Below, piece after piece: positions 34,010-45,864 of a stretch of DNA of 64,000 nt (positions are counted from its first letter, which is position 1; each line of letters opens with the position of its first letter). The notes under the pieces were generated by a model, which saw only the letters and a list, made by a program, of their open reading frames with translations, was not told where the DNA came from and ran no database searches. The position numbers and the translations under genes are program-made. Source of the DNA: Puffinus mauretanicus (taxonomy: Eukaryota; Chordata; Aves; Procellariiformes; Procellariidae); assembly GCA_023333565.1 (NCBI GenBank), contig JAJKFH010000374.1:2666001-2730000 (forward strand), read 5' to 3'.

Positions 34010-36310
34010 CTGATGGCTGCACTGATTAAATAGAGTGAGTCACCAGCTGGAGGCTGGGAGGAAGAAGCGGGGCGTTAGAAGGATGTGGCTGTGGGGAGAC
34101 CTGGTGAGCAGAGATTAGGAGGACAGTTCATGCCCAGAGGACTAGAATAGCTTGTCCACTAGTTTCATTGTTTTAGGCATTTAAAACACACTGGGTTAAT
34201 CACTAACAAAGATGCCCAAGGGAACAATGTTGTATCAGTTATCTTCCTGAGCTTTTGACTGTTTTGGTTCTATTTATTCTAGACAAAAGAGCTTATTTGT
34301 GATGTTTCATCTTTAGTCTGAATGTCTCTAATTTGGACATCCATTTAATTTGGAAGGTTTCCATGAGACGCCAGTGAGACTGATTAAAGTCATGACTTAT
34401 AACCAAACGTCTTTCTCGCTCTATGTTGCTGACCGCAGCTTTGGTTATGAATTGTGAAAGAATGTTAAAATCCAGTGTATTTTTCTCTTTGTGGGCTCTG
34501 TTTATTTTTATTTTTAACATTTTGATTGGACAATGAAAAATGTCAGTGATGCCAGTTGCAAGTTTTTAGGTACAAGTTTGCCTTTCAGCCATTGCATGGG
34601 AGTGATTATTTGCTTTTAAAAACTGACATCTGTGGATTTTTGGTTCCTTTTGCTTAATAATCTCTGGAAAAATATGGCATTGCATAAAAGCCTGTTGTAT
34701 GAAAGGTAAAAGTAGGGCCAAGTTTGGGACGACGACAACTTTTCCATGTCTAGCTAACTTTTTCAGAGAGCAGTAGCAACAAGCTGAGTGGAAGTTGGAA
34801 GAGGCAGCATTGTTCCTTCTGTTTCCCTTGAATTCCTTTCATCAGTCCAGTGACTACGTGTGTCCTGATGACACATTTCTGGGTCACATGTCCCAGAACG
34901 ATGGGCTATATGGAGATACACAGCATGGAAAGTATTCTAGCTAGAGACTAGTTATGTTGACAGGTTCCACACGTGGTGTAAATTTGTATATTCCTCACAT
35001 GGACTTTATTAATAGCTCAAGACTGAGACAGGGAGAGCCAGTTACATTGCTCTTTATGTAAATAAAACAGAAATATATTTTTTTTTCTTGTTCCTTATCA
35101 TATTAAACCTGCAAATAGCTTATTACCCTATAAGGCAGCTTAGGCTAGCACATGAGACCATTAGGAAATGCAGAGCAGCACGAGTCAGAGCACAGATTTC
35201 CCCAAGCCAGGCTGCATGGCCGCAGGACAAGAGTGAAGGCACGAGGGTGCACCATGCAGTGTCTACAACTGGAGAAAGAATAGGAGGCCCAGATAAGTAT
35301 TTACAAAGCCAGTCTCAAGCGTAACCAAACTGAATGCTTGCTTTGTTTTTGGTCCAGTGGAAACTTTGCAATGGAAGAGTTAAACAGTTTTCCTCCTTGG
35401 CTCTGCCATCAAAGGGATGCTGCTGCCTTTTCCAGTCAACTTTCTTCCATTCAGTGGGATCTGGACTTCCCTCTCTGCAGGATACTGCTCTGGTTAGGAG
35501 ATCAGAGGGAGAAAATGCTGTAACTGTAGGCTGTCTTTATTCTGATTCTTCTCAGGTTAATCAGTCACTTCCACTGTAATTCTTTCAGCTAGTAGTAGTA
35601 GCAAGCTGTTGCCCTGGTATATGGATTAAATATAGCTGGAAGCACAAACCAGAGTGTTAGGAGATTGCATATCCAGTCCTCTGTGTTCCCACTAATAGGA
35701 AAAACTGAGAAATGTGTCAAGAGAGACTAGATCCAAGTATTCGTGTCTTCTTCCAGATACTGAATAAAAACACCTGAATGGAAAGGACTTTTATTAGTTG
35801 TGACCCTCCTGTATTAATCACAACCAATTAATTTAATCTTCAGCAACATGGAGAAGTACAGAAGGGCTATCCCAGTTTGACATCTGTGATGAATGTGAAC
35901 TAAAATCCAAATTCCCAAATATTCAGAGCTTGGGCTGTGCTCTGAGCTCATCTTTATAGCTATAAAAAGAGGGACTCTGACAGGTTCTCTTCAGTGACGT
36001 GGTGAATCTGGATGAAGACACAGATAGCAGGTAGCAGATTATAGGGCAAATTAAAAATGAGAGCTATTTACAATGCAAAAGGCTTGAATTTTGTCCACCA
36101 GTGAAATTATTACCCAAATTAGGTAATAATTCACATATTTTCATATGAAGAACAACTACAAAATCTTCTGGAGGGCTCCAGATCATCCTAGGAAGAAGAG
36201 GTGTCTCCCATTCAACACCTTTTATTTGAATGGGACATGCACATAATTTGTTACTGAATGTAGGCAAGGAAAGGAATACCAGGAATACCTGGTAGAGCAG
36301 ACAACTAGGA
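34010..36310. other. Non-coding stretch, regulatory-looking at 34330-34560
   Basis: No gene. The part at 34330-34560 is of high complexity, with GACTGATTAAAGTCATGAC near 34379 and GATTGGACAATG near 34525. Elsewhere the sequence is mixed with short T runs, such as the one near 35080. The frames at 35088-35579 overlap each other and show no domain. Confidence 0.4.
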
Positions 36311-36317
36311 ATCTGAA

Positions 36318-36500
36318 TCAGGATTTCTCTCCCCAGCTCTGTACCTAACATGCATTTTGTCCTTGATAAGTCACTTTCTGTTTTTTTCAGGCCTCAGTTT
36401 AACCATGTTTTTAAAATGGATAAACCAATATATGTTTCCCATGAGGATACTGTAGAAGTTAGGTTTTTTAGATGTGAAAGATGCTTACTGTATTATTAAA
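36318..36500 (+). repeat. MIR-type SINE
   Basis: Landmarks in order: 'ctccccagctctgtacctaa' (consensus 'tcccagctctgccactta'), 'ttgataagtcactttctg' (consensus 'ttgggcaagtcacttaac'), 'ggcctcagtttaaccatg' (consensus 'gagcctcagtttcctcat'), 'aaaatggataa', then 'catgaggatactgtagaagt'. This is the clearest MIR of the window. The 3' end blurs into AT-rich sequence near 36500. Confidence 0.8.
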
Positions 36501-36504
36501 TGGG

Positions 36505-39175
36505 CTGCATTTTTACAAGTTCACTCTCAGAAAGAAATATTTATCATACATAAAATTCAAAACATTCCTCTGTGCCCTTAAGTTCAAATGATGGAAATAA
36601 ATTAGAAAAATGGTATTTAAGTGCTAAGCAGGGTATGGCAATAGGACTGTTGCATTTACGTTTGCACTGTGAGCAAAGAATTCATAAATGCGCCAGGCCA
36701 GTGTGGTTTTCCACCATGTTTATGAGTATGATTTACCTCCTGTGTAATCAAAATAAAGACACATTAGTGGCTAAGAATATTTACTAAGTCTTCCAAACTG
36801 ACATGTTTTAGCTGTAAGGGAGAAATCGATTTTAAATTCTACTGATTTGTTTTCCTCTATGTCTCGATTAAACACTCCACATTAAATTCCTGGAATTTTT
36901 CTGCTGCTACTTGTAATGGGTTAGAAATGTCAGGCTATCTTTGAAGTGGAGCACTCTTCTCCAAGACACTTTGCATAGCTTAATTAGCACAGTGATTTCT
37001 TTCCCTGTGCCTTCTCTAAGGGCTTTCTTTATGTCAGATGCTTCTAAGTATTGAGAATCAGACCCAGAGGTCAACCGATAAGCTGCCGATCGCTCAAGCT
37101 AAATGTAATTTAATGCAACAGTTCATATGAGCAGTTTGCAAAACCCCTCTGGGGACCGTATGTGCAGGGGTGCTCCTGGATGCATGCATCTATAGGCTCT
37201 GTTCAGTGCAGCTCAAGGCACACATGTGCATTAAAGGACCTGGTGTGGCCGAAGGTCATTATCATCAGATGACTACAGCCATCACGATGACACTTTCTTT
37301 TATTATACTGTAGCAAAGAAGCTTTAAAACTGTCAAAAAATAGCTGGGTTTTTTTTCTTAACAGGTGGTGAGGGACCTTCCTAATATCTTCAGGTAGCTT
37401 TGTTGTCCTGAATCCCCAACCTCAGCTGTATAATTGCTATGGCTAGGCAGTGTAGCAAATGTTCATCATTTTAAGGCCTGGAGCCAGTTCGTGTCTCAGA
37501 GTCACTGGTTGAATGTTTTTCTGTCCAAGGAAACTGCCTAAGCAGAACTAGTTCTGATTCTGGCTAGCGATGTGTCACTAATATATGAGTCCTCTAAAAT
37601 GTTTACCTATGAAAAGTGAGACTTTGACCCTGAGATACCAGAAATCATTCAAACTAGACTAAATACAAACAATTCACATAGTCCAGTATACGGTGAGGTC
37701 TCTTACCAAACCTTTTCTGCACATAGCCATTATGTGAACGTCAGCCACAGGAGTGCATTTCATACTGGGATTTTCCACTTGGCCTTTATTCAGTACCAAT
37801 CTCATGAGGGGATGAAAAGTGGACTTGAGGAATGCAGTTCAAAGGACTTGCACTACCGAACCTGTGTACCGAGCCTGGCTACGTAAGTCATAGTAATGAC
37901 TTGTGAGGATACCATAAAATGGAGGCAGCCCGTGCAGGACCATGAAGCAGAAGATATGTAGCTCATACGTGGGACAACTGAGAAGGAGGAGCCAGGCAAG
38001 GGGCACTTAGAGGGTGGAAAGCAGCCAAAAGATGCTGTAGGAAACAACAGTCCTGGCAATACTGCCGTGACAACAGCTTTCCTCCTCTGTCTCCCCGTGG
38101 TGGTCTTGCTAAGTTACAACTTTTAATGTGGTTATCTCTGCCCCAAAAAGACTGTGGGTACGTTTTTAAAGACCTGATGACAAAATTACCCCCAAATTCT
38201 GCAAAACTAAAGGAGTAAGGAGTAAGTCAAGTAAAAAATCTGTCCAGATTGCTGGCTTTTATTATATGAGAAAGGATGGGAAGCTATAGATAGTATGAGA
38301 GTGCTGATGCAGTGTAACATACACTGAAATTGGTCCAGGTTTATTGCCATATTTAATGCAGACACTGAAATATAGAAACTCTGAGAACAGCCTCGTGTCA
38401 TGGGTGCTGTTATTTGGTATATTTTACCCTGCGTGTTAACAATGCAATATAACATTGTTGCTGGCAGACATCTTATTAAAAAAATGCCTTCCTTCTTCAA
38501 AAAACTTCCTATTTCCTATCTATGGTGCTGTAGACTACCCCTTTTTGCTAAGGAAAACCTGATAGCCATGTGCATCATCAGACTCAAAGACACTTGGCAA
38601 CCTCTGTGTGTCTGCATTGTCTGTTTGCAGCACCTTTCCCTTTATCAGATCCCTCTATACATGCTGCAGCACCCCCAAACGTTACAGTGGTTTTAAATGC
38701 TCAGCTTTTGATTGAGAAGGATGGCACAGGTGAACAAACAGTGTGTGTAGAGCAGCAGCCAACCAGGTTGGGATGTACTGCAGTATCTCAGGAGGGAACT
38801 CTCAGGAGCCAGACAGCGTGCGGTGGAATTTCTTTGTTCCTATAGTGCTTCTTGAGATTTCAGATATTGTGATTTGTAAAGATATTCTTACTTGAGATGG
38901 CGAGCTGATCGAGAAAAAACAATTATATATGATGCACCTTCTTTTTTGCCCTTAGAGAGAAAAACCTACCCAACCCCGAGCACATCTTTTTTAATCAGTC
39001 TAGTTGGTCACATTTCACATGTGCTCCTCTTAAGCTGCCTATGGCAACATGCAGCACTTCTCAGCTGTTGTGAATTTGGGGATTTCAAAGGCCTTCCTGG
39101 CTCTGACGAAGGAGAGGGGCATTGCATGGCCTTTGCATAAGGTTGAACTCCATGCAGAAAAAGCAGGGGACAACT
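36505..39175. other. Non-coding stretch, no gene seen
   Basis: Mixed sequence. Frames of 97, 98 and 91 codons overlap at 38207-38845 on both strands without recognisable products. No exon, RNA gene or named repeat was seen. Confidence 0.5.
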
Positions 39176-39179
39176 TGTC

Positions 39180-39362
39180 CCATCACCTTCATTTTATATA
39201 TTGACAAACTGAGGTTTAGACAAGATAAGTATTTTGACCTAGTTTACCCAGGGAGCAATAAGGAAGTAACCTAGAAAATACCCAGGAAATTACCCAGGGA
39301 ATTCTCCAAGTGCAGTAAGACAATGAAGTTCAAACCTGAGTCTCCATCCTATGAGCTGTCTG
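39180..39362 (-). repeat. MIR-type SINE, reverse orientation
   Basis: The plus strand shows the reverse complement of MIR: 'tcattttatatattgacaaa' and 'ctgaggtttagacaagat' (reverse consensus 'cattttacagatgaggaaactgaggc'), 'tgacctagtttacccaggga' (for 'acttgcccaaggtcacacag'), then 'gttcaaacctgagtctccat' (for 'attcgaacccaggcagtctg'). About 50 bp between these blocks hold an internal near-duplication (ATACCCAGGAA, ATTACCCAGGGAA). Confidence 0.72.
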
Positions 39363-39364
39363 CA

Positions 39365-42030
39365 GGGCTGGATTTGTCACTTCGTGCTTTTCGGAAAGAA
39401 CAGTTTTTTAAAATGTCCCCTTTGGTGAGTTTAAGCAGAGGAAAGGTAATTGTTCGTGTCCTGTGTGTTCTGCTTTAGATGGGCTCCGGGTTGCTGTCTC
39501 GCGCGGCGCATGACGTTACATGCTGAGCGGGTGAAGAGTGGGTGCGGCTGCTGCCAGGGGTGCCTGGGCTTGTTGAGAGGATTGTTGCCATTCCTACCCG
39601 CTTCTGTCTCTGTGGCCCTTCTGAAACAACACGAGCTATTAGCAATGGTCGTGTTATGTAATTCATTTAGGAAGAAAACTCACTCATAAAGTTTATGGTC
39701 CTGTTCTCTCTGAGGCAGCCCAAGCAAATGGGCCAGATTGGGGCGAGATGAGCAGCTGAGCTGAGAATGCACAGGGACACCATCATCTGTCCTACAGTCA
39801 TGGCACAAAGCTTTAACCAAATCCTCCTCTGGAGGGTCCTGGGACTATATTTGCAAAAGCACAGACCCTGTAGCAGCCTGCTGTGCCTTGGGCTGCCTGT
39901 GCACAGGCTACGCGGGGTTGGCATGGCAACACCAGCTTCCCGCGGGTGTAGGAGCATCCCTGAATCACAGCTCTACCTACCACCCCATTGCACCTCCTGA
40001 GTATAGGAGGGGAGTGTCATGGGAGCCAGTGAAAGGCCTTCCCTCCCAAAAAATAAATAGCAAGCAAAGAGAATACTTATCTGCGAGGGCCTGCTATTGA
40101 AAAACGGATCTCAGTTCATATAAGCAGGAAAAAGACATTGAGGCTTATTTGTATTTCTGCCCCTGAGCACAAAAGGGCTAGAAAGCAGGCGGATCTCACC
40201 GATTGTGTGTTCCTCCTGTTTGGAGATGTAATCGGCGTCCACATACTGTGCCACAGCCTTTCCTCATCTCTAGGGGTTGGGTTGGGGCTGGGAATGATGC
40301 ATAGGGGTAGAAGACCTCCAGCAGGGCAGTGAAGACCTCCTGGATAGGAGTGGGGAAGGGCTGGCTCCTGACACAGCATCACTCCCCCATCTTCTGATGT
40401 GTAACGCACATCGCTAGGAGCAATGTTCATGGCGGAAGGAAGAAAACACAGGGTCACCCTGTTCGCTCAATCCCAACTTACCAACTGGAGAAACAGGCTC
40501 TGTGTAAACAGTACAAATGAAACGGATGTTTCACTCTGCTACTGATAAGTTTATCAGCAAAGCCAATGTGCACTCTGGACCCCTAGAAAAAAACACAGAA
40601 AATGTGTTCAAGAAAGAGGAGCGGAGGGTCCTCAGCTAACCCCCAGCTTACCACGCCCTGGGTATCAGTGTTCATGCTTTGGGACATGTCAATCATTGCT
40701 CAGCCAACATGACTCCAAGATTGGGACGTTGTCATCTGCAACCACAAGGCCCAATCTTACCAAGGCTCTAGCTGTCGTAAGTGCTATCGAGATGGATGAA
40801 AAGGACTGTTGCAAAGGTGCTAGGGAAGATGAAAGCATGGCAGGGGCAGGCAAGGAGCATGGTTGCTGCTAGGGAGCACTGTGGCAAGGCCCTGCTGGAC
40901 CTTGGGTGGAAGGTGAGGCAGTGGTCTTGTCCAGCTGGTATCGTCCATGAATAGACTGTTGTCCTTTGCAAGGAAGCAAAGAGAAAACTGTCTCTTTTGG
41001 TTCCTTGACAGGGGCACTGAGCCAGTATTGCCTCACCGAGGGCTCGCCCTCCCGCTCGGAGGTCTCACAGCTCCAAAATGCCTCACCCACGTTGCCTCAA
41101 GCGCCTGCTCCAGTGTCCTGTTACACACAGACCATTTTGGCCAACTGGATTTTGTTCCTTGCAAGTGAGTGGCTGGGAAGAAGGTGTGTTTTACAGAGCT
41201 TATAATAGAAAGTTTGTTTTGACCTCAACGACAGAGAGATTAACGCCATTCCAGAATGATATAGCACATGTTTTTTTCGGGTCCAAAGGCAATTCCTGTT
41301 TACGGAGCAGGACTGGAAAAGCCTCGCAGCGTTCAGGCTAGGGCAGCGGCTGTCAGGGATTCCTTCTCCATCACTTCTTTTTCAGGTGGACTTTTGCCCT
41401 GCTGAGGGAGAAGTTGAAATGCCCCGTGGATGGCTGAGGCAGGCTGTTGCAGTTGCGCAAAATCACGCTGCCTCCGAGACGAGAGAATGAGGAAATTCTT
41501 GCACTTACTCCTTTCCCTTCTCATCAACGGAAACCACATCAGAGCTCCTTTGGGGTGATTCTTTCTGTTTTCCAGAATTTCCAAAGTTTCTTTTAGAAAC
41601 TGTTTGGCTGAGATCCATAGACAAAGTTTGCCAATCCTTATGAAAAATTTGTCGTTGACAGTAAAGATCCATTTGAAATAGCCCTGGACTTCCTTGAGTT
41701 ATTCAGCTCTGCAGGTGCAGTCTTAAACACTTTGATCCATAGTGGTCCGACCTGCTAATCCCAATTATATGCTCACCCAGTTATCTTTATCAGTGTATGG
41801 GCACCGAGAACTGGGCCTGTGGTTCTGCTCCCACCATGCCTACTTTTCCAAGAAGTATGAAAGGCTGAAAGCACTCTGAACAAGCAACGTATCCATCTGC
41901 TAATAGCATGAGCCCTTGCATTTTTAGTCACCTTTCTGGAAACTAGAATGTACAAGATGTCCTTTCTGGGTAAATGTATTCTCATGTCTGTGAGGAGCTT
42001 GATGCACGTCAACCATCTGAGCCTTGGTGA
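39365..42030. other. Non-coding stretch with a short CpG patch
   Basis: CpG is briefly high at 39496-39535 (CTCGCGCGGCGCATGACG). A pyrimidine-rich run ending in TTTAG lies directly before ATGGGCTCCGGG near 39479, which mimics a splice acceptor followed by a start codon, but that frame stops after 15 codons. Many overlapping frames at 40768-41341 lie on both strands and show no domain. No gene is supported. Confidence 0.45.
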
Positions 42031-42039
42031 GCCAGTGGG

Positions 42040-42310
42040 GAGTCAGAATGGGCACGAGCCTGGAGTCCACCGTCTAATGTATTCCCTGGCACAGTCCCGA
42101 AGAGAAAACACAAAAAGACCGTAACGCCCCATGGAGTTAATTCATCATTTCACTGATGGCTGGATTTGCCTGATTCTGCTGTATTGTTACTTGCCTCCTT
42201 CAATTGCAGAATGTTCCTCTGAATTTTATTCATCATTTCTTGACTGATATTGTGCTCAAAACGTTTGTGTTTCTCCAAATTGATGCACCTAATCTGAGTT
42301 ACATACCTTT
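42040..42310. other. Candidate conserved non-coding sequence
   Basis: Repeat-free, balanced sequence including ATGGAGTTAATTCATCATTT near 42131, GTCTAATGTATTCC near 42072 and ACTGATATTGTGCTC near 42242. No open frame above 60 codons lies within it. Called by texture only. Confidence 0.22.
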
Positions 42311-42314
42311 AGTC

Positions 42315-44735
42315 AAAAAGGAGTTATGCACTGACCCATTGTCAGAGCCCAAAATTTAAGGTGCTTTTTGGAAAAGTGGCCTTTAATAAGCTCTCATGTT
42401 TTCTTATATGATTGTAGTCTGAGACTCAGTGACCAATGGGTGCCCCTCTAGGTGGCACATATTTAGCTCGTTATTGACTGTTACCTTATAGAAGGATAGT
42501 CACGTTCATACACTGGCAGGGAACAACTAAGACTAGAGTGGGAGCCAGGGATTTTAGATGGTTTTGGAGACTTAAATTCAGATTTCTAGGTGCCAGCAGC
42601 ATTGAAATGAGAAGATATATGAACATGGAAATCCAGCATCTAAGATATTAACAATATGGAGCTCTCCCTGAAGGAAAGTGCGAAGCACACTTAGCATACG
42701 CAAAGCTGTATTATTTGATCCAGAAAGATTATGCTGCGAGTTGGTGACGCACCTTCCTTCCCCTCTCTACTTCTCATTTTCTCTCTGTATCGAGGCCCTC
42801 CGATCTTGGAAATTATTTACATCTCCTCTGCAAACCATGACAATCCTTTTCTCTCTCTCATGCTCTTTTTTGCATAATGCTTTTGGTGCATTTCATCCTG
42901 TTGACTTTAACCCTCTCCCACCAATGCACACAACCAGTGACAGTGCAAATCACTGCTGTCTTTATTGGCACCAACCATAACCCGATACAGCTGTTGTCTG
43001 CTGGCCTGGGATTTTCCGCGGGCTCCTGCGGCAGAGCAGGTTGCAGACCGATTGAGACATGTTTGGTGGTTCAGCCAGGTTTGCCACAAGGGGGGGTGAA
43101 GAACAGAAACCGTCTATGGAAATTTACTGACTCTCTCAAGATCTCATGACTTCTTGCTAAATCTGAAAATTCCCAGTACAACAAGAATAATTGTTTCTAA
43201 ACCGCCTCTGCGGCCTTTCATCATTTACCTGAATGTTGCGTGGTCAGTGGCATTTTTTTTGTCAGTGATAGACAACAGTCCGTTTGCCAAAGGGATGGAA
43301 GATGAGGAATTCATTAGTCAAGACACTAGTTTCTAGTACAAAGAACTTCCACACAGATGGTGAATTTAAAAAATATATATATTCAACAAATTAGCACATA
43401 GCGTGCCAACTCTTGTGAAATATGTGCACGTTAGGAGTATGAGTGGGAGCAAATAAGGTTGTGAGGAATCTTTCTGTGCCTTCTGTTTTCAGTGATTTGC
43501 AAAGAAGTCTTTTTATTGTCTCTTTTTTTTTTTTTAAGGTAAATATGTACAAAGCTCTTTAAATCATCTGAAGTGCATGGTTACGACTAAGAGATAAGGA
43601 GGGATTTGTCTGTCTGACAAACTTCCCCTTTGTTTTTAGAGAAGGTTGGTATTTTCAGAAGTGGGAAAATACCACTGAGTGCAAAATGCAGGGCGTAGCG
43701 TAAATTGGAGTTCTGCCAGTTCATGGGCTGAGCAAAAACTGTTGAACTGCAAGATGCTTCAAGGCCCAGCTCTGTGTCCCACACAAGAAAAGCCGCCAGT
43801 GATGTCTCTAAGGAAAGCTCTCAGTCTCCAGCCCACAAAAGATCAATGTAATGCCTACTACAAAGTCAATAACAATTTTGCCATTAGGACAGTTAATGTT
43901 CTTAGTCATCTTTATGCTGGACCATATCATCTACCAATCAGAATTAATGGTGTTTATTTAAAAAATTGAGGGAGGGAGAGAGCAAAAAGCCAGGAGAAAC
44001 CAGAGAAAAATGCCCCGAGTTTATGTTGTGCCTCTGGGCAGGGCATAAAGTGAATCTGAAATAATGTAATTTCTAAAGAAGCCAGAGCTAGAAGTAGAAA
44101 CTGCAACAGTGATAAGAGACACCTCAGTACAGTCAACTCAAGCACCATTAAAGGCGATAGCCAGCAGCGCCTGCAAAGCGCGTTCGGTGCAAGGCCCTGA
44201 CAGAGCCAGTAATGCTGTGCAGGCTGGTTTTGCTTTAAAATTTTTGATAAGGCTTTGTAAAGACAAGGGACTGGCTCACGTGCAGCTGAACTGAAGTCAT
44301 GCAGATGGAGATCTGCCTATTTAGGACTGCTTTTAGGGCTGGGCATGAAGGGACAAGGTAAGAAGCTGTGTGTGTTCCATATGGTGTTCCCTATAGTGGG
44401 GTCCATTTTCTAAGCCTCTGCTGGGACACCACCGTGTTGAAATACTAATTCAAATACTAACAAAACTGCAGCAACTTAGGGCAGGAATAGGATATTTGCA
44501 GGTGGATAATTAGCTAACTGGATAATGATGATCTCCTGTTATACACAGCCAAAAACTTGGTTCAGTACAGCATTTAGGGCAGGATACAACATATTGAGAT
44601 TTGACATATTGAAAATTCTCTGGATCTGCCTAGGAAAGGGTAAAGAAAATAATCCCAAAGACCCCAAGAAAATTTAAAAAACACTTAAGATCAGAAAACG
44701 AAACCCACAAAAAAAAGCAGACACATTAAAGGCAG
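42315..44735. other. Non-coding stretch, no gene seen
   Basis: Mixed sequence with a TA run near 43372 and a T run near 43521. Frames of 90-100 codons at 42678-43149 and 96 codons at 43679-43969 have no recognisable domains. No named repeat was found. Confidence 0.5.
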
Positions 44736-44739
44736 CAAG

Positions 44740-45430
44740 ATTGCAGCCCCGTACGTCATATAAAATGAATGCAGTTCGTCGTGCTGAATTGTTAATGCTC
44801 AGACCATATATGTTCAGTTCTTGACAAAGTAATCTCTTTATAAAGCTACATAATGCAGCAGAGTCAGCTAAGAACGAGTTATAAACAAAGCAGCTATTCA
44901 GCTGTCAAAGCAATTTTCAGCTATATTAAAACAGAATAGGATGGGACAGATTCTGCTGAGTGCTGTCCCGGGAAGGCGGTGGTGTTGCATGTGTGTAAAT
45001 CGCGTGGCGAGAGGGAGTGCGTGCGCACATGGGCGGCCGCCCACGCAAACACATGTACACACACGTGCACAGCATAATCGCCCGTCGCCTTCCTCAGCTC
45101 ATGTTAGAAATTGCAAAATGCTTATTTAAATTGCATTTTCTGTCTGCACTTGGGGATGTCACCAAGTTCTGTCCATTCCGATGACGCGTTCTGTTTCTAT
45201 AGAAACCAATGTACTTTGGAGAGGGAAAGCAGAAGGAGACTGAGAAAAGCAGAAAAATCAAGCAGAATAAGAGAAGTGTGCGGTGTGAACAGATCATTTG
45301 GGTCATGGGGCTTTTAACAAAGTGACTTACGCCTTAAGGTGGCGAGATATTTATTTGTGGGTATGTCACTCCAGAATAATTCAAATCCATTCAAATGTAT
45401 GTCAATTAAATGAATGCAGCATCCTATTTC
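44740..45430. other. Candidate regulatory sequence around a CpG-rich palindrome
   Basis: On both sides the DNA is high in complexity and repeat-free: AGTTCGTCGTGCTGAATTGT near 44773, AGCAATTTTCAGCTATATTA near 44908, and AATGTATGTCAATTAAATGA near 45394. The centre holds a run of CpG and alternating purine-pyrimidine sequence (GTGCGTGCGCAC) followed by the perfect 14-bp palindrome TGGGCGGCCGCCCA (45030-45043). The arrangement suggests a regulatory element, but no conservation data were available. Confidence 0.3.
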
Positions 45431-45434
45431 TTCA

Positions 45435-45810
45435 TATATGCTATCCACCATCAGATAGACTGTGTCTGCACTAGAGAGGCCAGGCTTCCAGTGTGCTTTC
45501 TGCTGATGCTTGACTTTTGCTGTTTGCTATGTCTCTGGTGTCATTAGCAGGTGTTTCCTATCTTCATCCCCAAACTGGGGAAGGAGGCAGGGCCTGGGAA
45601 ACTACAGATTTTCAACTAAGGTTCAATGAAATACCTGTCAAGTCTCCCATAAAAAGCTGTGTATGATCTGTACCTCCCAAGGGGTAGGCAGGGCAGGGAG
45701 AGGCATGCTGGAGCTATTCTACAATTTTTTCCTTCTTAAAACAGCCAACTTGCCATTGAATCGTTTAATCACTAATTAAAAATCCTGGATAAAACAAGCT
45801 GCCTACAGCT
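45435..45810. other. Non-coding stretch, no gene seen
   Basis: Unremarkable mixed sequence. ATTAAA/TTAAT words occur near 45770. No gene or repeat was recognised. Confidence 0.5.
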
Positions 45811-45813
45811 TTC

Positions 45814-45860
45814 TGGCAAACATCCCATTGACTTCAGTAGGGCCAAGATTTTACCCTTTC
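45814..45860. repeat. Palindromic relic repeat, core fragment
   Basis: The stretch around CATCCCATTGACTTCAGTAG and GGGCCAAGATTTTACCC is close to a phrase I know as recurring in bird and turtle DNA, 'cccattgacttcaatgg' followed by 'ggccaggatttcaccc'. Outer ends are not recognisable, so only a fragment is called. Confidence 0.5.
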
Positions 45861-45864
45861 CCTG

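Noticed and set aside
39479..39526. Splice-acceptor-like tract followed by ATGGGCTCCGGG
   Set aside because: The frame stops after 15 codons and no donor or partner exon is visible.
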